Source: Ulva prolifera
Taxonomy: Eukaryota > Chlorophyta > Ulvophyceae > Ulvales > Ulvaceae
Reading direction: 5' to 3'
Assembly: GCA_023078555.1 (NCBI GenBank)
Contig: CM041203.1
Location: 1,813,481 to 1,877,480 of the forward strand
DNA: 64,000 nucleotides
The notes under the pieces were generated by a model. That model made no database searches and was not told where the DNA came from. It saw nothing but the letters and a program-made list of their open reading frames with translations. Position numbers and translations under genes: made by a program. Of this stretch, positions 26,523 through 39,242 are shown in pieces; position 1 is the stretch's first letter; each line of letters starts with the position of its first letter.

Positions 26523-28252
26523 TCACTCGGCAGCGCGCATCGGGCACAGCTGCTTCCGGCGCGCCGGAACCGACGGCGGTGCCGGGCGCTTGGTGCAGCG
26601 GTCCAGCGCCTGCGACACAGAGGGAGACAGGCTGAGGTCCACGGACTGGAGCACAGCCCGAGGCACGGCGGTCGGGGTGGACGACCCCGACAGAGGCAGG
26701 CCGGCATGCAGCTGTGTAGCATCCTCCGAGTGGCTCTCCTCCCTGCACACCGCAGGCCTGTTCAAACCTGCCACACTCTACACCCTGCAGGGCGTGGCAC
26801 CAAGGCCGTTGAGTGTTGGGCCGTCAGGCCGGTCACACAGGACGATTCCCAACACCCAGGCCTGGGTGGCAGCCCTGAGAAATGCTGCCAGGCGACCCAA
26901 CACTGCCGCCGCTGGACCCTTGACTGAGCTGGCAGCTCGTGCTGCGGCGTCCGTCAGCACATGTCCACGCTCATGCACACGCCACACGGAGTGGATTGCA
27001 TACATGTCAGCTGGAGGCTACCAGGTGAAGGCACGCATACATGGCCACAAGGGTGCAATGGAGTGTGGGGCCAGGCTGACGCCCGCAGCGGGGAAACCGC
27101 ACCCAGGCACACATCGAACGGGCCGTGGGGCCGATTTGGCGGGCTTGAGCACTGGCTTCGAGGCGCGCGCCCGCTGTTCCTTGCTTGGCTCTGGCGGCTT
27201 AATTCCCTCGGTCGCTGCCAGCTACAGTACACTCGGAGGCTCAGCCACACAGCCTGACACGCTTGAGGCAGCCCTGAGCCCGCTGAGAGCCGCAGGGAGA
27301 TAGTTCAAGTGCAGGAGTCAGTGCACTTGCGAGTGGAGCAGCACCTTGCAAGCCAAGGAACAGTACTGGCAGCCATTGCGGAGGCCTCGGTGGCATGTGA
27401 TGCAGGATGAGCTGCTGTCAACTCGGTAGTACGGTCCGACCTGTGCTTTGTCCTTTGCTGAAAGGAAGATTGCCTGTGCATGGTTCACAGTGTAGGTCTG
27501 GATGCCTGCTGTGTCCAGGAAGTTTTGGACATCGCAGACCTTGACTACATCTCGGTAGACGTAGCGACGGATCTGCACAGGAGTGTCTTTTCAGCACACA
27601 TGGAACACAAAGACACACGTGCATGGCAGACAACGATTGCCTGGACGTGTACAAGCTGATTGGGGGAGGCACCTGTAGAGTGTGGCAGGACGCATGGTCA
27701 GCCAGGCAGCAGCTGCACAAGGCGCCTGAATCCTCACAGTCCATACAGAAATGGGTACACTGTAAGGAGACCTATGTTAGTACCAGGATAGCGGTCTCAA
27801 TGTCTGATTGGTCAGGTCACGGCCACATGCATAGGTCGAGACGATTTGTGTCTAGAGGAGCGACGGGTTGGCGCAATACTACTCACCTCACAGCGGCGGT
27901 ACATCTTGCTGCTATGGTGAGGACATGGCCCGAAGAAAGTTGTATGGCACAGCCTTTCTGCCCACTTCGCAGGTCGAGCTGGGCAAGCTTCCTGCACACT
28001 GCCCTTGGACGTCCCCGGACTGGGAGAGGCCTCAGCTGAAACGGTGTGCGCTGCAACCCCCGACCCGGGTGAAAGATGCTGTTGTCCCTCGCTACCTTGT
28101 GTAGAGTCGTGGAACATCATCTGAGAGCTATGGGAAGCTGTTGCGGATGCCGGAGGGGCGAACACATGTGCGCTGGCCAGCAACTGAGCCGGAGGCAAGA
28201 TGGCTTTGTCAGCCAGGCCAAAAGTGATGACAGGAGAAGCGGATGAAAATCC
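26523..28252 (-). CDS. PLATZ zinc-finger transcription factor (5' exon missing)
   Basis: Plant-type A/T-rich-sequence and zinc-binding factor, a nuclear regulator in which two zinc-binding regions contact AT-rich DNA. Exons in phase: 28252-27887 (ends CHTTFFGPCPHHSSKMYRRCE), 27759-27673 (CTHFCMDCEDSGALCSCCLA, then DHASCH) and 27572-27345 (IRRYVYRDVVKVCDVQNFLD, later CITCHRGLRNGCQYCSLACK). Together these give the family order: FF.PC..H, CxxFCxDC, CxxC..H, IRR.Y.DVV, then CxxC...CxYCSLxCK. The last exon, about 26755-26523, ends PARRKQLCPMRAAE, matching the family's basic RRKG.P.RAP tail. One exon in 26.8-27.3 kb was not resolved. The exon at 28252 begins after a TTTGCAG acceptor, so the start codon lies upstream. 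The N-terminal extension is long and Ser/Ala-rich compared with land-plant members. Confidence 0.85.
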
Positions 28253-28259
28253 CTGCAAA

Positions 28260-31200
28260 GTGTCACAGTGAACAACACAATAGAATTGGCGAGAAATCGC
28301 AACATGGCGCCGCTGGCATCATGGCCAGCGCGATCCTGGCATAAGCTCTTGCATGCCGGTGCTGAGCTGCTGTGATCCAATTGAGAGTGTGTCGGATGTT
28401 CTGCATCTCAGTGAGCAGCCATAACAGTAAACCAATGTACAATCGAAGAACTCCATGCAGCGCGATCCTCAGACGAAACGACGATCGAAATTTTGTCAAC
28501 CGCCATGCGCGCCAGACTAAGGGTAGTCAGGTGCGTGTTTGCTATGCACAACGCACGATGACGCAATTCAGCGCGGACAGGCGGTGTGGCCGACCTGATG
28601 ACTACCGGCCAATTATGAATCACTCAAACCAATCAGAGAACACTCGGTGCCAAGTGCAGCAAACAATTCGCACCATATTTTATTTCTTGGGTACGTTTCA
28701 GATCGGTGGGACAGATCCAGACAGCCAATTTGTCCGCGGGCACAACCAACCAATTAGCGCTGGCCAATCAACTCTCAAACTACTGTGTCGGCAGATAGAA
28801 GTAAAGACATACAAACAGGTATATATATAGCGTAATAAGCTATACAGCGTTGACAGAACCTATGCGTTGCAACGGGCCTCGTGCGCAGAGGTGCCGCAGT
28901 GGACAGTATTCGTAATTATTGTGCACTAGCTGTAGCCTGTGCTGAAGTGAACTACTGCAACGCACTGGCAAAGGCATCAGCGTTCGTACGGACTATGAAT
29001 GTAGCGCATTGTTCCGCAAGTGAACGGAAGTGCCTGCTCGTTATGTTGTCGCAATCGGGTGAAGCACGTGCCGTACTGATTACAGAAATAACGGGGTGGC
29101 TCGAGGCCGAGTGCAGCATGCATAATGCTGCTGTCAAGAATGCATGCATGGTGTCTCCAGGATTACACATGCACGGCTTGACGAACGGCAGCTGGACCTG
29201 CTCTTTCATGAAGCTCCCGACTTCAGCCAGAAACATGCAATGCTGTATAGCAGTCTACACTCGATGCTGAGTGCCGAAGCGACTCGTGCACGATGAAGCC
29301 TATGCGGAAGAGTTCCCTGCCCATGCTCGTGATGTGTGAACGGGAGTCAGTTGCATGCGGCGACTTCGTGTCGAACGGCCATGGGTGCGTGAGAATCCGA
29401 ATTTCCAGACGCAAGGTGATAGCACGCCTCGCAGCCATAAATGTAGCAGATTTAAACACAAAAAAGGAGACGAGCACCGGGCGTGTTGTGAGCTCACGCT
29501 TGCGTGGACCAATACTCACTGCATTTGACACTGTAACTGTGCGGCGTGCAAGACTGAATTTGCAGTGAGGCCGCGACCTCGGCCCTAGAACGCGCGAGAC
29601 AACAAGAAATTGACATAAGTGTCGTCATACTCAATAAACAGTGTCACCATGTCTGTCAGAACGGATTTTCGGACGATCAGTATCGCCCCTGCATAGCCTG
29701 AGAGCAACCAGCCCGTCAGTAGCACACACTTCGCCCAGGCAGCGCAAACGCATGACGTCATAAATGCAACATAAATTGACAGTTTCACACCTGTGCAGGC
29801 TGATGCAAAATCGGGCAGGCGAGGTTCGACGCCGGTGCTGCTCCAGCGGACTGATTTGAGGTGTCCATTGATCAATTCTCCAAGATAATCTTGCAATGCC
29901 GAATTGAGTGCACTTTGAAGCTTTGATGCAGCGCAGAGGGCACGGCTTCTTCTCCGTGGACGGGCAGCGCGACAGGCAGTGGCGTTGTCAAATTAGTGAC
30001 ATGCACCCGTCGAGGCAGCTGAAGCACCCAGGCGGTTTGAAGGACAACCACTGTCAACCAGTGAAGGGAATCTGGCGGGCTGGGTTCAAGTGGGCTTATA
30101 GGCCATTCAATGGCTCTCGCCCAGGCAACAGTTGATGCCAGGGGCAAACGCAATTTTCGGAACGTGCATTTGACATCTCGTAGATCCACTCTATATAAAG
30201 GCACGCTGCATGCATGGCTGCCACGAACTCACCAGCAATGGCAAGTACACACGGACGCGTCATGAAGTGACGACCAAGCTTCGCGACACGCGCCTTGTGC
30301 GATTAACCCCTAACGCCAAGCTTTGCCAATGCGGTCCCACAGGCCATCGTATCCATGATCCAACCTTTCACGTCGGTACCATGCCTCTTTGCGGCGCTTC
30401 ACTTGCACACGGCGTATGTGAGCGCCGGAAGCTTCGCGCTAGAAGTCGGCGATGCTGTGCATTTAAGCTCTGGCCGTGGGGCAATGCTGGCATGTTGGCC
30501 GTGAGCAAGATTCAATTGCAATCGGCAGACCTGTGAGTGGTGACAGTCTCACGCGGTATGAAGCGTCTGCCCTGACGGGCGCTCAGCACAAACCAGCGCG
30601 CTGCAATGTCAACGTCTGCTGACAGATGTTGTGGCCGCGGCCGGCATGTTGTGAACGCTCAGACGCAATTCCGCAGAGCCCATGTACCAATGTCGGCACG
30701 TCGCGACAGCTGAATACAACGTCTGATGTGGATGCGGACAGCCGGTAGCGAATGCACATGATAGACTTCTGGAAAGCTGAAGGCTCCGGGTTTTGCCGGG
30801 TGCATCAGTTCAACTCCGAACCGGATCAATCGTTTTTGTGTCAGATGAATGGGGCACGCACAGACGCAGACCATGTGTCGTCGCACCCTTGGAGACAGCT
30901 GGCATCCAATTGAAATGCCATCATCATTGGCAGTCGCGGCGTTTGTGCACACAAATAGTTGTGAAGTGAAACTAGTTCCATTGCCAGACGGTCAAAGGAT
31001 ACACAGACGGAAGGTGGCGGTTGAAAAGCGAAGCGCTCGACAACTGATCACAATCGTGGGCCGCGCAAACACCGCGGCAGGAACTCCACACGTCACGCGC
31101 AAACGTGGAACAGACGGGCAGTGACGTGTTCTCTGCAGGGCCACCTCCCAAAATTACCCTGTCCGTCATACTCATGATTGCTAGAACTAACCTACTCCAC

Positions 31201-31294
31201 CACACAGCACGACGGCGGTGTATTGCAACCGTCACAGTCCTGGCGACATGCATCTGCAGCCCACACACACGAACGCCGCGCGCATGCACTACAG
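28260..31294. other. Region between bZIP and PLATZ genes
   Basis: About 3 kb containing the unresolved 5' exon and promoter of PLATZ and the 3' flank of bZIP. It is less GC-rich than genic DNA. Frames of 90-152 codons exist on both strands but conflict, and none shows a known domain. Confidence 0.45.
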
Positions 31295-34106
31295 CTACAC
31301 AGTCGCTTCTACAGCCTGCCTCTCAACTGCCGGGGGCTGAGCCTGAGGCTGGGGCTGAGCCTGAGCGGCCTCAGGCTCTGTGGCTACGGTGCCCTGCTCT
31401 CGGGCAGCCAGTTGAGAGCGCAGGTGGTGGTGCAAGGCCTCAGCCTCAGCCACCTGCCTCTTGACATCCAGCAGCTCAGCTGTGCGTGCTTGCACCTCCT
31501 CCACCAGAGCCATCACCTTGGCTTCCCCTCCCTGCACAACCCGCTGAGGCTGTCAAGGTGCTGCTATTGCTACTGAACATGGGCAGCTGCACAGCTGTGA
31601 TGATTACCGCATACCACCTACATGTGCATGCAAACTGCTGTGCACAGCCTGTGTAAAGCAAAGCAAAGTAAATCTGAATTTACTGAGCCGTATCCTATTG
31701 GACATTGACAACTCTGAGTTAACGGGACCACCTATGCTGTGTGGCACACCAGCAGGCTGCAACTAGCAATGACGGCATAACTCCAAGCTCAAGTACTAGG
31801 GGTCTCAAGTTCTCGTAAGTGACTTGCAGGGCACACCTGGAGGAGCATCATCTTCTTCATGCGAGTCCGGCGCGCAGCATCGCGGTTGCGCGCCCGCCTC
31901 TGAAGAGTCCGAGTGTCCGCATCGTCTTGCTTCAGCGCCGATGCGCGCCCCGACGCGTTGTCATCCCCCCCCTGGGTGGCCCCACTAGATGCTGGCGCAA
32001 AAGTCCCGGACGCCGCCCCGGTGGCCAATTGCACACCGCCCCTCGTTGCCGTCGAGCCGACGCCGAGATTCTGCAAGCGCTACCTGTCTACAAGTGCGGC
32101 CGCTCGCAGCAACATGGCATGCACGCCACCCACCCAACTGCACGCCGCCCGCACGGCCACCATCCAGAAGCTGATTAGCGTACCAACATCCCGGGCGGGC
32201 TGGACTGGGAGCGCATCGAAGCCCCTCGCAGCTGTGCGTCAGAGGCCCCCGCACGCGACGTGTACTCGGCAGCCATCCCCCGCGGAACCCCCTCAGAAAC
32301 GTTCTGTGATTGGTCGCCCTCAGGGGCAGTCTCCGCGCTGACTGCCCCGGGCAAGGAGTTTATTGACGACCCGGCGCGCGCTGGCAAATCGCGTGGCGCC
32401 GCGGCGAGCACCTGAAGGCCTCCCCCCGCTACAGATCCAGCGCGGCTGTCAAACGCATCGGGGGTCGCGGCGTCGCCCGACGGCACAGCAAACACCGTCT
32501 GAGCGACCACGCCGCTGCCAGCAGCAGCAGACGCGTCATCGGCCGCCTTTGCATCATGGCTGCTCAGCAGCCCCTGCAACGACGCTGGCAGTGTTGCGGT
32601 GTTCGGCAGCATCGGTACGGAGGCAGCCGCCGCCGCCGCCACGGTGAGCTGCGGTGGGTCAACATTGCTCAGGGAGTCTATCGCAAGCTCTGGGCTGCTT
32701 CCCCCCGCCGCGACGGCTCCGCCGGCGCCAACGCCGCTTGCATGCAGCAGCTGCGACAGCGAGGGGGGCGCGCCTGCATGCACGCTCGCTGCCGCGGTGC
32801 CGCTGCTCGCTATGGCGCTGCTGCCCGGTGGCAGCATCACCGCCGAGTCCACAAGCGCCCTGCTGGCAAGCTTTGAGGCGTCCGCCCATGCCTGGCCCGG
32901 CTCTGTGCCACTGGTGGACAACGTCCCTGCTAGGCTCGCCAATGCTGCAGGCAGCAGCTGCAGAGACTGCAGCGCTGGCAGCATCGGCGGCGGAGTCCCT
33001 GCCGGCACCGGCCACGCGCCAGACAGGACCGGCAGCGCGGCAGTGGAGCACATGGGATCCAGTGATACCGCTGTGGCTGTGCTGGGTACCACAGGGGGCA
33101 CGCTTTGTGTGGTGACAGGTGCGACCGATGGCACTGCAGTCGATGGCGCCGGGGTGGGGGAGCCACGCGACCTCCGCGTTCCAGCGGCAGAACGTGGCCG
33201 TGAGATAGGTGGTGACCCGGCGCGGTTACGCTTCGTGCGGCTAGTGCCAGTAGCACCTCCTGTGCGTTCTCTCTTTGGGGATGATGTCGTGGTGGTGGCA
33301 GGGGTATCTGCTGCTCCCGCATCTGGTGCTGTAGCGGAATCGCCAGGAACCTGCGAAGACACCAAGTTGAGCAGTGATGCATCGTCTTGCAGCATGGTTC
33401 CCGAGGCCAACGTGGAACCTCGATGTGATGGCACTGGACCGGCAAGAACAGACCTGGCCATTCTTCAGCGCCAACAGACCCGCGAGAGCACCTTCTAACG
33501 TCCCGAGGCCCAGATCAGCTTCCGCTTCCGCCTTAACTGCAACTTTGGCGTTGCCTTTCGTATCAGGTGGTACAGGTGCTGCTGGCATCGGGATTCCGTC
33601 CGCGGCACAAGTCAGAGGCCCTGCTTGCTGACCTTGAGCAGCCGCGGCTCCCTGAATTGCCTTTTGTGCCTCTACACCAGGTCATTCAAATTAGAAGATG
33701 TTTATACGATACTGTTGCTGGCTGGCGCTGCTGCCAGATGGCGTGGCATCAACCGCTCGAAAATTCAAACCTGCAAAACGTGACGACAGCCGAGGTACGC
33801 ACCCGAGATGATGGTCAATTCCGTGTCGCCGACCTTAGAAACACCAGTTACCAAGGCGGCCATGCCAGAAGATAAGTCAGCAAATATTATCTGCTCGTCA
33901 CGCGTCAGGTACACTGACATATTCTGCATCAAGCGAAGGCCGCCACGACTCAGTATGGCGTCCACATCAGCATCCTGTGGAGTCAGAGCTGTGACACCGC
34001 CACTCATTCCCAGAAGCCCGGATTCCTGAATCTTTGGAGCACTTGATGGAGCCGACCGCTGTTCTGGCAGAGCTCGGACACCACTGCCACGACCTCGGGA
34101 AGCCAT
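31295..34106 (-). CDS. bZIP transcription factor
   Basis: Nuclear DNA-binding dimerising factor. Five exons join in phase 0: 34106-33771, 33651-33454, 33350-32184, 32070-31837 and 31531-31295, giving 723 aa. The start ATG at 34106 (MASRGRGSGVRALPEQ) has a purine at -3. The basic region RRARNRDAARRTRMKK (about residues 625-640) keeps the invariant N-x7-R spacing, but has Thr where Ser or Cys is usual. The coiled coil follows across the last intron: GGEAKVMALVEEVQARTAEL, then LDVKRQVAEAEALHHHLRSQ. Valines or leucine fill most a positions; the first d position after the basic region is Gly, so the zipper is atypical. The large middle part is Ala/Ser/Thr/Pro-rich and likely disordered. The tail is Gln/Pro/Ala-rich (EPEAAQAQPQPQAQPP). 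The last intron contains a 5'-truncated SINE. Confidence 0.8.
31653..31736 (-). mobile_element. SINE copy B, 5'-truncated
   Basis: The 3' 84 bases of the family described at 15435-15698, in the last intron of the bZIP gene and in the same orientation as the gene. The tRNA-like head is missing. Its tail repeats TTTGC rather than TTTAC. Confidence 0.85.
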
Positions 34107-35574
34107 TGCGCCGGCAGCGCTGCGATTTCGCGCCCGGGACGACGTCTGCTCTGGTGGTGGCTGCCTGATAAATAACGAAAGGCCAGTCGTGTCCGATATC
34201 TTCTTTCTGTTGCTTTGACTCCGCCGCCCTTTTCGGCTGGAGTTCATGGGTTGCCTGCAAGACAGTGACCTCATGACATTTGAGCAGCGCAACACTCCTG
34301 ACGAAACGCCAAACTTAACCAAACAGCTGTGCGACTCGATCGTAAAAACAAGGCCTTACGCCAACTGATGGTATCACCGCAACAACAAGCACAAGCAGGG
34401 TCCAATTGAAGTCGCGCGGCTCATGGGCAGGGGAAATGCAATGAAGACCTAATGCGCGGATAAAATATAAATATGGATTGCAGTGGGCCTTCCGTTACTG
34501 CCAGGGACCTTGAAGTGGTATCCACCTGGATCCAGGAGCTATATCGCAAGGCAGCAGAATCATGACGTGGCCAATCATACAAGGGCTGGCGCATGCTCAG
34601 CATTGCAAAAAAATCGCATAGATAGTTTGCAATCTGTGGTCCGGACTTGGACCAGCGGGCGACGTGCTGCATGCGGTGAACCAGCATCCGATCATTCGAC
34701 CGAGCGCTGCGGAACACGTACCAAGCGTCAAACATTCGCAGTATCACATATGTTCAGCTACATAAACACTTTCAAATATATAACAGAATTTTTAAACAGC
34801 ACGCATGCGCGTTCAGATTGCCGTGCACACAACAGGGACAAGCCTTGGTGGCGTGTGTTCTCCCTGCACACGTCACCCACAAGGAGGACCAAAAGACAAC
34901 CAGTCAAACCTACGTATCAGAGGTGCGACAGCTGAATATTGGCTTCTGTGTGCAGTTTTTAACGCTAGTCTCGGACGCACCAAGCTGTTGAGAAAGCAGT
35001 GTTCTTCACGTCGACGGCTTCGCAGACCAAACCAAGCGCCAGCCAGTGTAGACTGGTCTTCCGGCTCAACAGGAGAACACGGTGCTCAACTAAGGGGTTT
35101 CAGCAATGCAGATGGTCATAGCAACCCGGGCACGCTAACGAAGGGACGTCAGGCGAGATACTGGCGACGCGTGTTGTGGTAGCAGCAGGGGTAAGCATGC
35201 ACTCAAAAAGGGGTGAGAAATTCTGCCGTCGGACATTTGTTGCACCCAGTGGTGCCAAACAATGCAGCGTGCTTGGCTGTGCTGTTACCGAGAATGCCTG
35301 CATCCTCCCACTGCTCGGTTGACTGGGCCGCCATCGTGAGTCAGGCACACAGGTGCCCTCCCGCGATATTTCATCTCGCCGCGGCTGACTGCTGGTTGGC
35401 CCCGCGGGCCTTTGCATCCTTGAAGCCTTCAACCCGGCATGATAAAGCAGGCAACTGCTGAATCATGTTGGACGTCACCGCTCACGCACTTCAAGCGAGG
35501 CTACCCGCATGTAAGGGCGACTGGTTGTCGGCACACGCAGTGCCTGGACATACATTCCAAAATGAGTTCGGATC
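34107..35574. other. Divergent intergenic region, bZIP to deoxyhypusine synthase
   Basis: About 1.5 kb between two divergently transcribed genes, so it should hold both promoters. Near 34458-34475 there is an AT-rich TATA-like patch (ATAAAATATAAATATGG). Open frames here overlap on both strands and were not called. Confidence 0.45.
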
Positions 35575-35673
35575 ATGGAGTTGCGGAGCAGGCATGCAAT
35601 TAGATCTGGCATGCTTATGTGTTCTCACCGACTTGTGCGTCGTACCGGCTTCGGCAGTGTCTTCTCAGACGTC

Positions 35674-37658
35674 ATGCTCTTACATTTGTCCGCTTTTGTG
35701 CAGAGCGTTTTGCTACGTTCAGAGCCCCTTCCAGAAGGAACCCCCATAGTGCAAGGCCACAATTTTGAGAATGGCCGTGATATAGATGCTGTGATGGACG
35801 CAATGCTACGTTCAGGCTTCCAAGCCACGAACATGGGGGAAGCGGTCAATGTTGTGAATGACATGGTGTGACCCTTGCACCCCTGCTGTCAACTGTGCGC
35901 ACACACAGTTGGATGAGCTGCCATCTGTGACCTGAATTCCCTCAGTACAACGTCGCTGCTTGCCCTGGCAGTGATTCAATCATTTGTGCAGCATGGATGA
36001 AGTATCGGCTGTCATCGCCTGTGCCCATCTGACAATGCCCATCTCAAGCACGGACGTCTTCGTCATGTCTCTTGCATGCGCGCCTGTGCATTACCTCTCA
36101 TGTTCAGATCAAGGGAAGACAGATGTTCCCAGATGGCAGCACGGACAGTCCAAACCAGGAGACTCAGGGGAAGCCGTGCAAAATTTTCCTTGGCTTCACA
36201 TCAAACTTGATCTCATCTGGCACACGCGAGATCTTAAAGTTCCTTTGCAAGAACAAACTGATAGATGTGATGGTCACCACTGCAGGTCTTTTCCTACCTT
36301 CGAGTTGCTTACCTGCAGAGTGTTCTGTGCACCCACACACCGGTCCCGGTTTTCGGAGTTGTCAATGTCCAAATGGATACGGCTATGTAATCATGCATAC
36401 ATACACGGCCTAGTGCCATGACTGCGTGAGTGGATTTGCGTGTGTATTCCTGGCAACGGCTCGCTTCCCGGCCTCTGTCCTTTGTAACTACATACACACC
36501 AGGCTCATTCATAGTGCCGTGGCAAATCACTTTCAGTGCGCATGCCCAGGCGGAATGCTGTCCTCGCATGCCCAACACAAGCTCAGACCTGATGCAGGAG
36601 GTGTCGAGGAAGATCTTATCAAATGCCTTGCACCAACTTACATAGGCTCGTTCTACCTCTCTGGAAAGGAGTTGAGGCTGAAGGGCCAAAATCGCATCGG
36701 GAACATGCTGGTACCGAACAACAATTACTGTGCTTTTGAAGAGTTCATGACCCCCATCCTTGATGAAATGCTACAACAGCAAGAAGAGAAGCAGGTCAAC
36801 TGGTCGCCTTCCAGGATGATTGCACGGCTGGGCGAGAGGATAGCAAACGAGGATAGCGTCTACTACTGGTGTGTCCGCCACTCCATCTCACGATTTGCCA
36901 GCTCAGCCAGCATGCAGCCCTGCTACCCCCATGACTATGCGGCTTGTGTAGGACCGCCCTGTCACCACAGCAGTAGCAGCAGCAACTGGCGTTGCGCTGG
37001 GCTCGACTGTACTCCTTCTGTATCGTTACCTGCAGTGGCATCCCCATTGCCATGACCACCATCAGCCGGATCAAGAAACTTGCACTGTCACTCCACCTGC
37101 ATTCCCCCTACAGACACAGGCATCAGTACACAGCCATGCACCGTCATGTCGACGCAGCAACTCGCACGGCAGTATTGATTTGTGCCAGGCCAGCCGACAG
37201 GACATGCATGCAGGTGCTGGAAGAATGGCATCCCAGTCTACTGTCCAGCCATAACGGACGGTTCGATCGGGGACATGATGTTCTTCCACTCTGTACGCAA
37301 TCCAGGCCTTCGGTGTGACATCATCGAGGACATCCGGGGCATGAACAACGAGGCCCTGAAATGTAAGACCCGCACAGGGGCCATCATCCTGGGAGGAGGC
37401 CTCCCAAAGCACCATATCCTGAACGCCAACCTCATGCGCAACGGCTGCGACTACTGTGTGTTGCTCAACACGGCGCAGGAGTTTGACGGCTCGGACTCCG
37501 GGGCCCGCCCGGACGAGGCGGTGTCGTGGGGGAAGATCCGGCTGGACGGCCGGGCAGTGAAAGTATGCATCGACGCCACGATCGGCTTCCCGCTGCTCGT
37601 GTCTCAGACCTTTGCAAAGCTCTGGGAGCAACAGCAGTCCGGAGGGCCAGGTGAGTGA
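35674..37658 (+). CDS. DHPS: Deoxyhypusine synthase
   Basis: NAD-dependent enzyme that moves the aminobutyl group of spermidine to one lysine of eIF5A, the first step of hypusine formation, in the cytosol. Exons: 35674-35865, 36108-36285, 36598-36868 and 37214-37658, phases consistent, giving 361 aa against about 370 for the human enzyme. Signatures: [52 protein letters not shown] across an intron, [39 protein letters not shown] (holds the catalytic Lys) and [25 protein letters not shown] in two NAD/spermidine-site segments. An in-frame ATG at 35575 would add 33 residues; the shorter start is preferred by length. The last codons GPGE overlap a GTGAGT donor, so an alternative 3' exon is possible but not needed. 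A SINE fragment lies in the second intron. Confidence 0.93.
36342..36389 (+). mobile_element. SINE copy C, short fragment
   Basis: About 48 bases matching the middle-to-3' part of the SINE (GGTCCCG...TTCGGAGTTGTCAATGTCC then GGATACGGCT) with several substitutions and no TTTAC tail. It is the most diverged copy, in an intron of deoxyhypusine synthase. Confidence 0.75.
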
Positions 37659-39242
37659 AATTTCGCGAGGTGTGCATATGCTGGACAGCTGTTTGGGAGG
37701 ACATGCATGGTGACGCTGAGTCCTAATGGGGAGGCAGGACCAACATGGCGGCCCTCCAGCAGGGCCGACTCCAGCACTACCACAGCTGGGTCGTCCATAC
37801 TCAGTCTGTTTGCGGGGTCGTAATGGTGACAGATCTTGCAGTAACACAGCAGGCCGCAGATGCAAGGTGCTTACAGGGGCTCTCGTTGCCGGTTGCTGGT
37901 CGGGAGCCACCCGCCACAAGGCGGGCCGCATGCAGTAGATGTCCTGGTTATGCACGTCTGCTCCTGTTCCCTCGCTGGGCCCATCTGCAGCATGCCACGC
38001 GTGCACTGTTGACAGCCTTGCAAGCTGTGCAAGGCTGCTAGTGCTTGACAGACTCGCTGCACAGCTGCCTGGACATTGCCAGGAAATTGGCTGGCTGCAG
38101 GTGGGTTTGGGACACATGCGTCATTTCGGCATGGCGGTCCATGATGTTGAATGTATTCTATGAGGCAGGTGCTGTGTAACCATTCCTTTGTGACTTGCCA
38201 TATGTAAGCAACGCTTTGCAACATGTCCATCGGCAGCAGCCCACGGGCAACGGTGGCAATAGAACAGGACACATGGCATGGCATGCCTTGCTGAGCTAAG
38301 AGCGAATTCCTTGCAGAGAGTGCGCAGCAGGCTCCGAGCTGTGCCTGTCCGAATGTATTTGCTGGGTGTGGCCTGAGGCTGCCATTGTGGTCTTTGCTTC
38401 GGTCAGGTTGTGTAATGTTTCATATGTCTTCCTGTGATATGCATCCTGATCTGGCCCTGGCATCTGGAGGAGTATGTCGTGCCCCTCCTGCTATGGTCAG
38501 GCTGCAGTGATTGCGACAGCTGACGGGTGGGTGAACGCTACTCGCCACTGTGGTCTGCCTGGATGGCCATTCTGTCTGCTTACCATGTGGTTGCAGGATT
38601 ATTCCTGGCCCAGCGCTTGTTTCTCACTAGCTGCATGTTGATGCAGCCTGAGAATCTGGCCTCAACTTATTCACAGATGTGTCACGGATTGAACGACATT
38701 GTTGACTTGTTGCAGCTGTCTGTGTTGCTGATGATGCTGGAAGCCCATGCACAAACTGACCCAGCATGTCTGTTGTAAGTTGCCCCTCCTGCCCAGGCTC
38801 AACCCATCATGGGGCACCGCGGATGTGATTCCTTCTTCGATTGTGTGACTTCAGTGCGGACTTGCGCGGCGGCATGTGCGAAAACACATTGGTGGGCCAT
38901 GGGCGTTCACAAAGAGCTGATGCAGCTGCGTGCAGCGATGGAACTGTGTACAGGTCCATGATGACCGATACAGCTGTATCGGTCACCAGCAGTGAGTAAC
39001 ATGACAAGAAGCTGCCGATACGTCGCACGCCAGCACGTCAGCAACAGTTGTTTCGGGCTTCCTCACGGCTCATGGAGATGACGCACAACATACACGTCGG
39101 CATGGCAGTGTCCGCGCCACTGCTGGCCGGAGGTCACTGCACGATCCCGCTTCGGTAATGTGTAGAAGCCAGAGTATGTGAAGGCTGTTGACGTATAGGC
39201 GTGTTTTGTAGCGCTACAAACACCTTGCATCTTTGGACCGGC
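37659..39242. other. Intergenic region after deoxyhypusine synthase
   Basis: About 1.6 kb between two + genes. It should contain the 3' UTR of the first and the promoter of the second. Short frames only; an 83-codon frame at 38527-38778 is hydrophobic but isolated and was not called. Confidence 0.45.

Noticed and set aside
30192..30536. TATATAAA box followed by a 108-codon + frame starting at 30210
   Set aside because: The box lies only about 12-20 bp from the first ATGs, too close for a normal transcription start, and the frame has no domain or splice signals.
32363..33498. A 299-codon + frame opposite the bZIP gene
   Set aside because: The minus-strand frame chains in phase with four further exons ending in a bZIP domain; the + frame has no supporting splice chain or domain.
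35465..35513. ATG at 35465 with GTAAGG donor as first exon of deoxyhypusine synthase
   Set aside because: Joining it to the 35704 acceptor creates a TAG stop at the junction.
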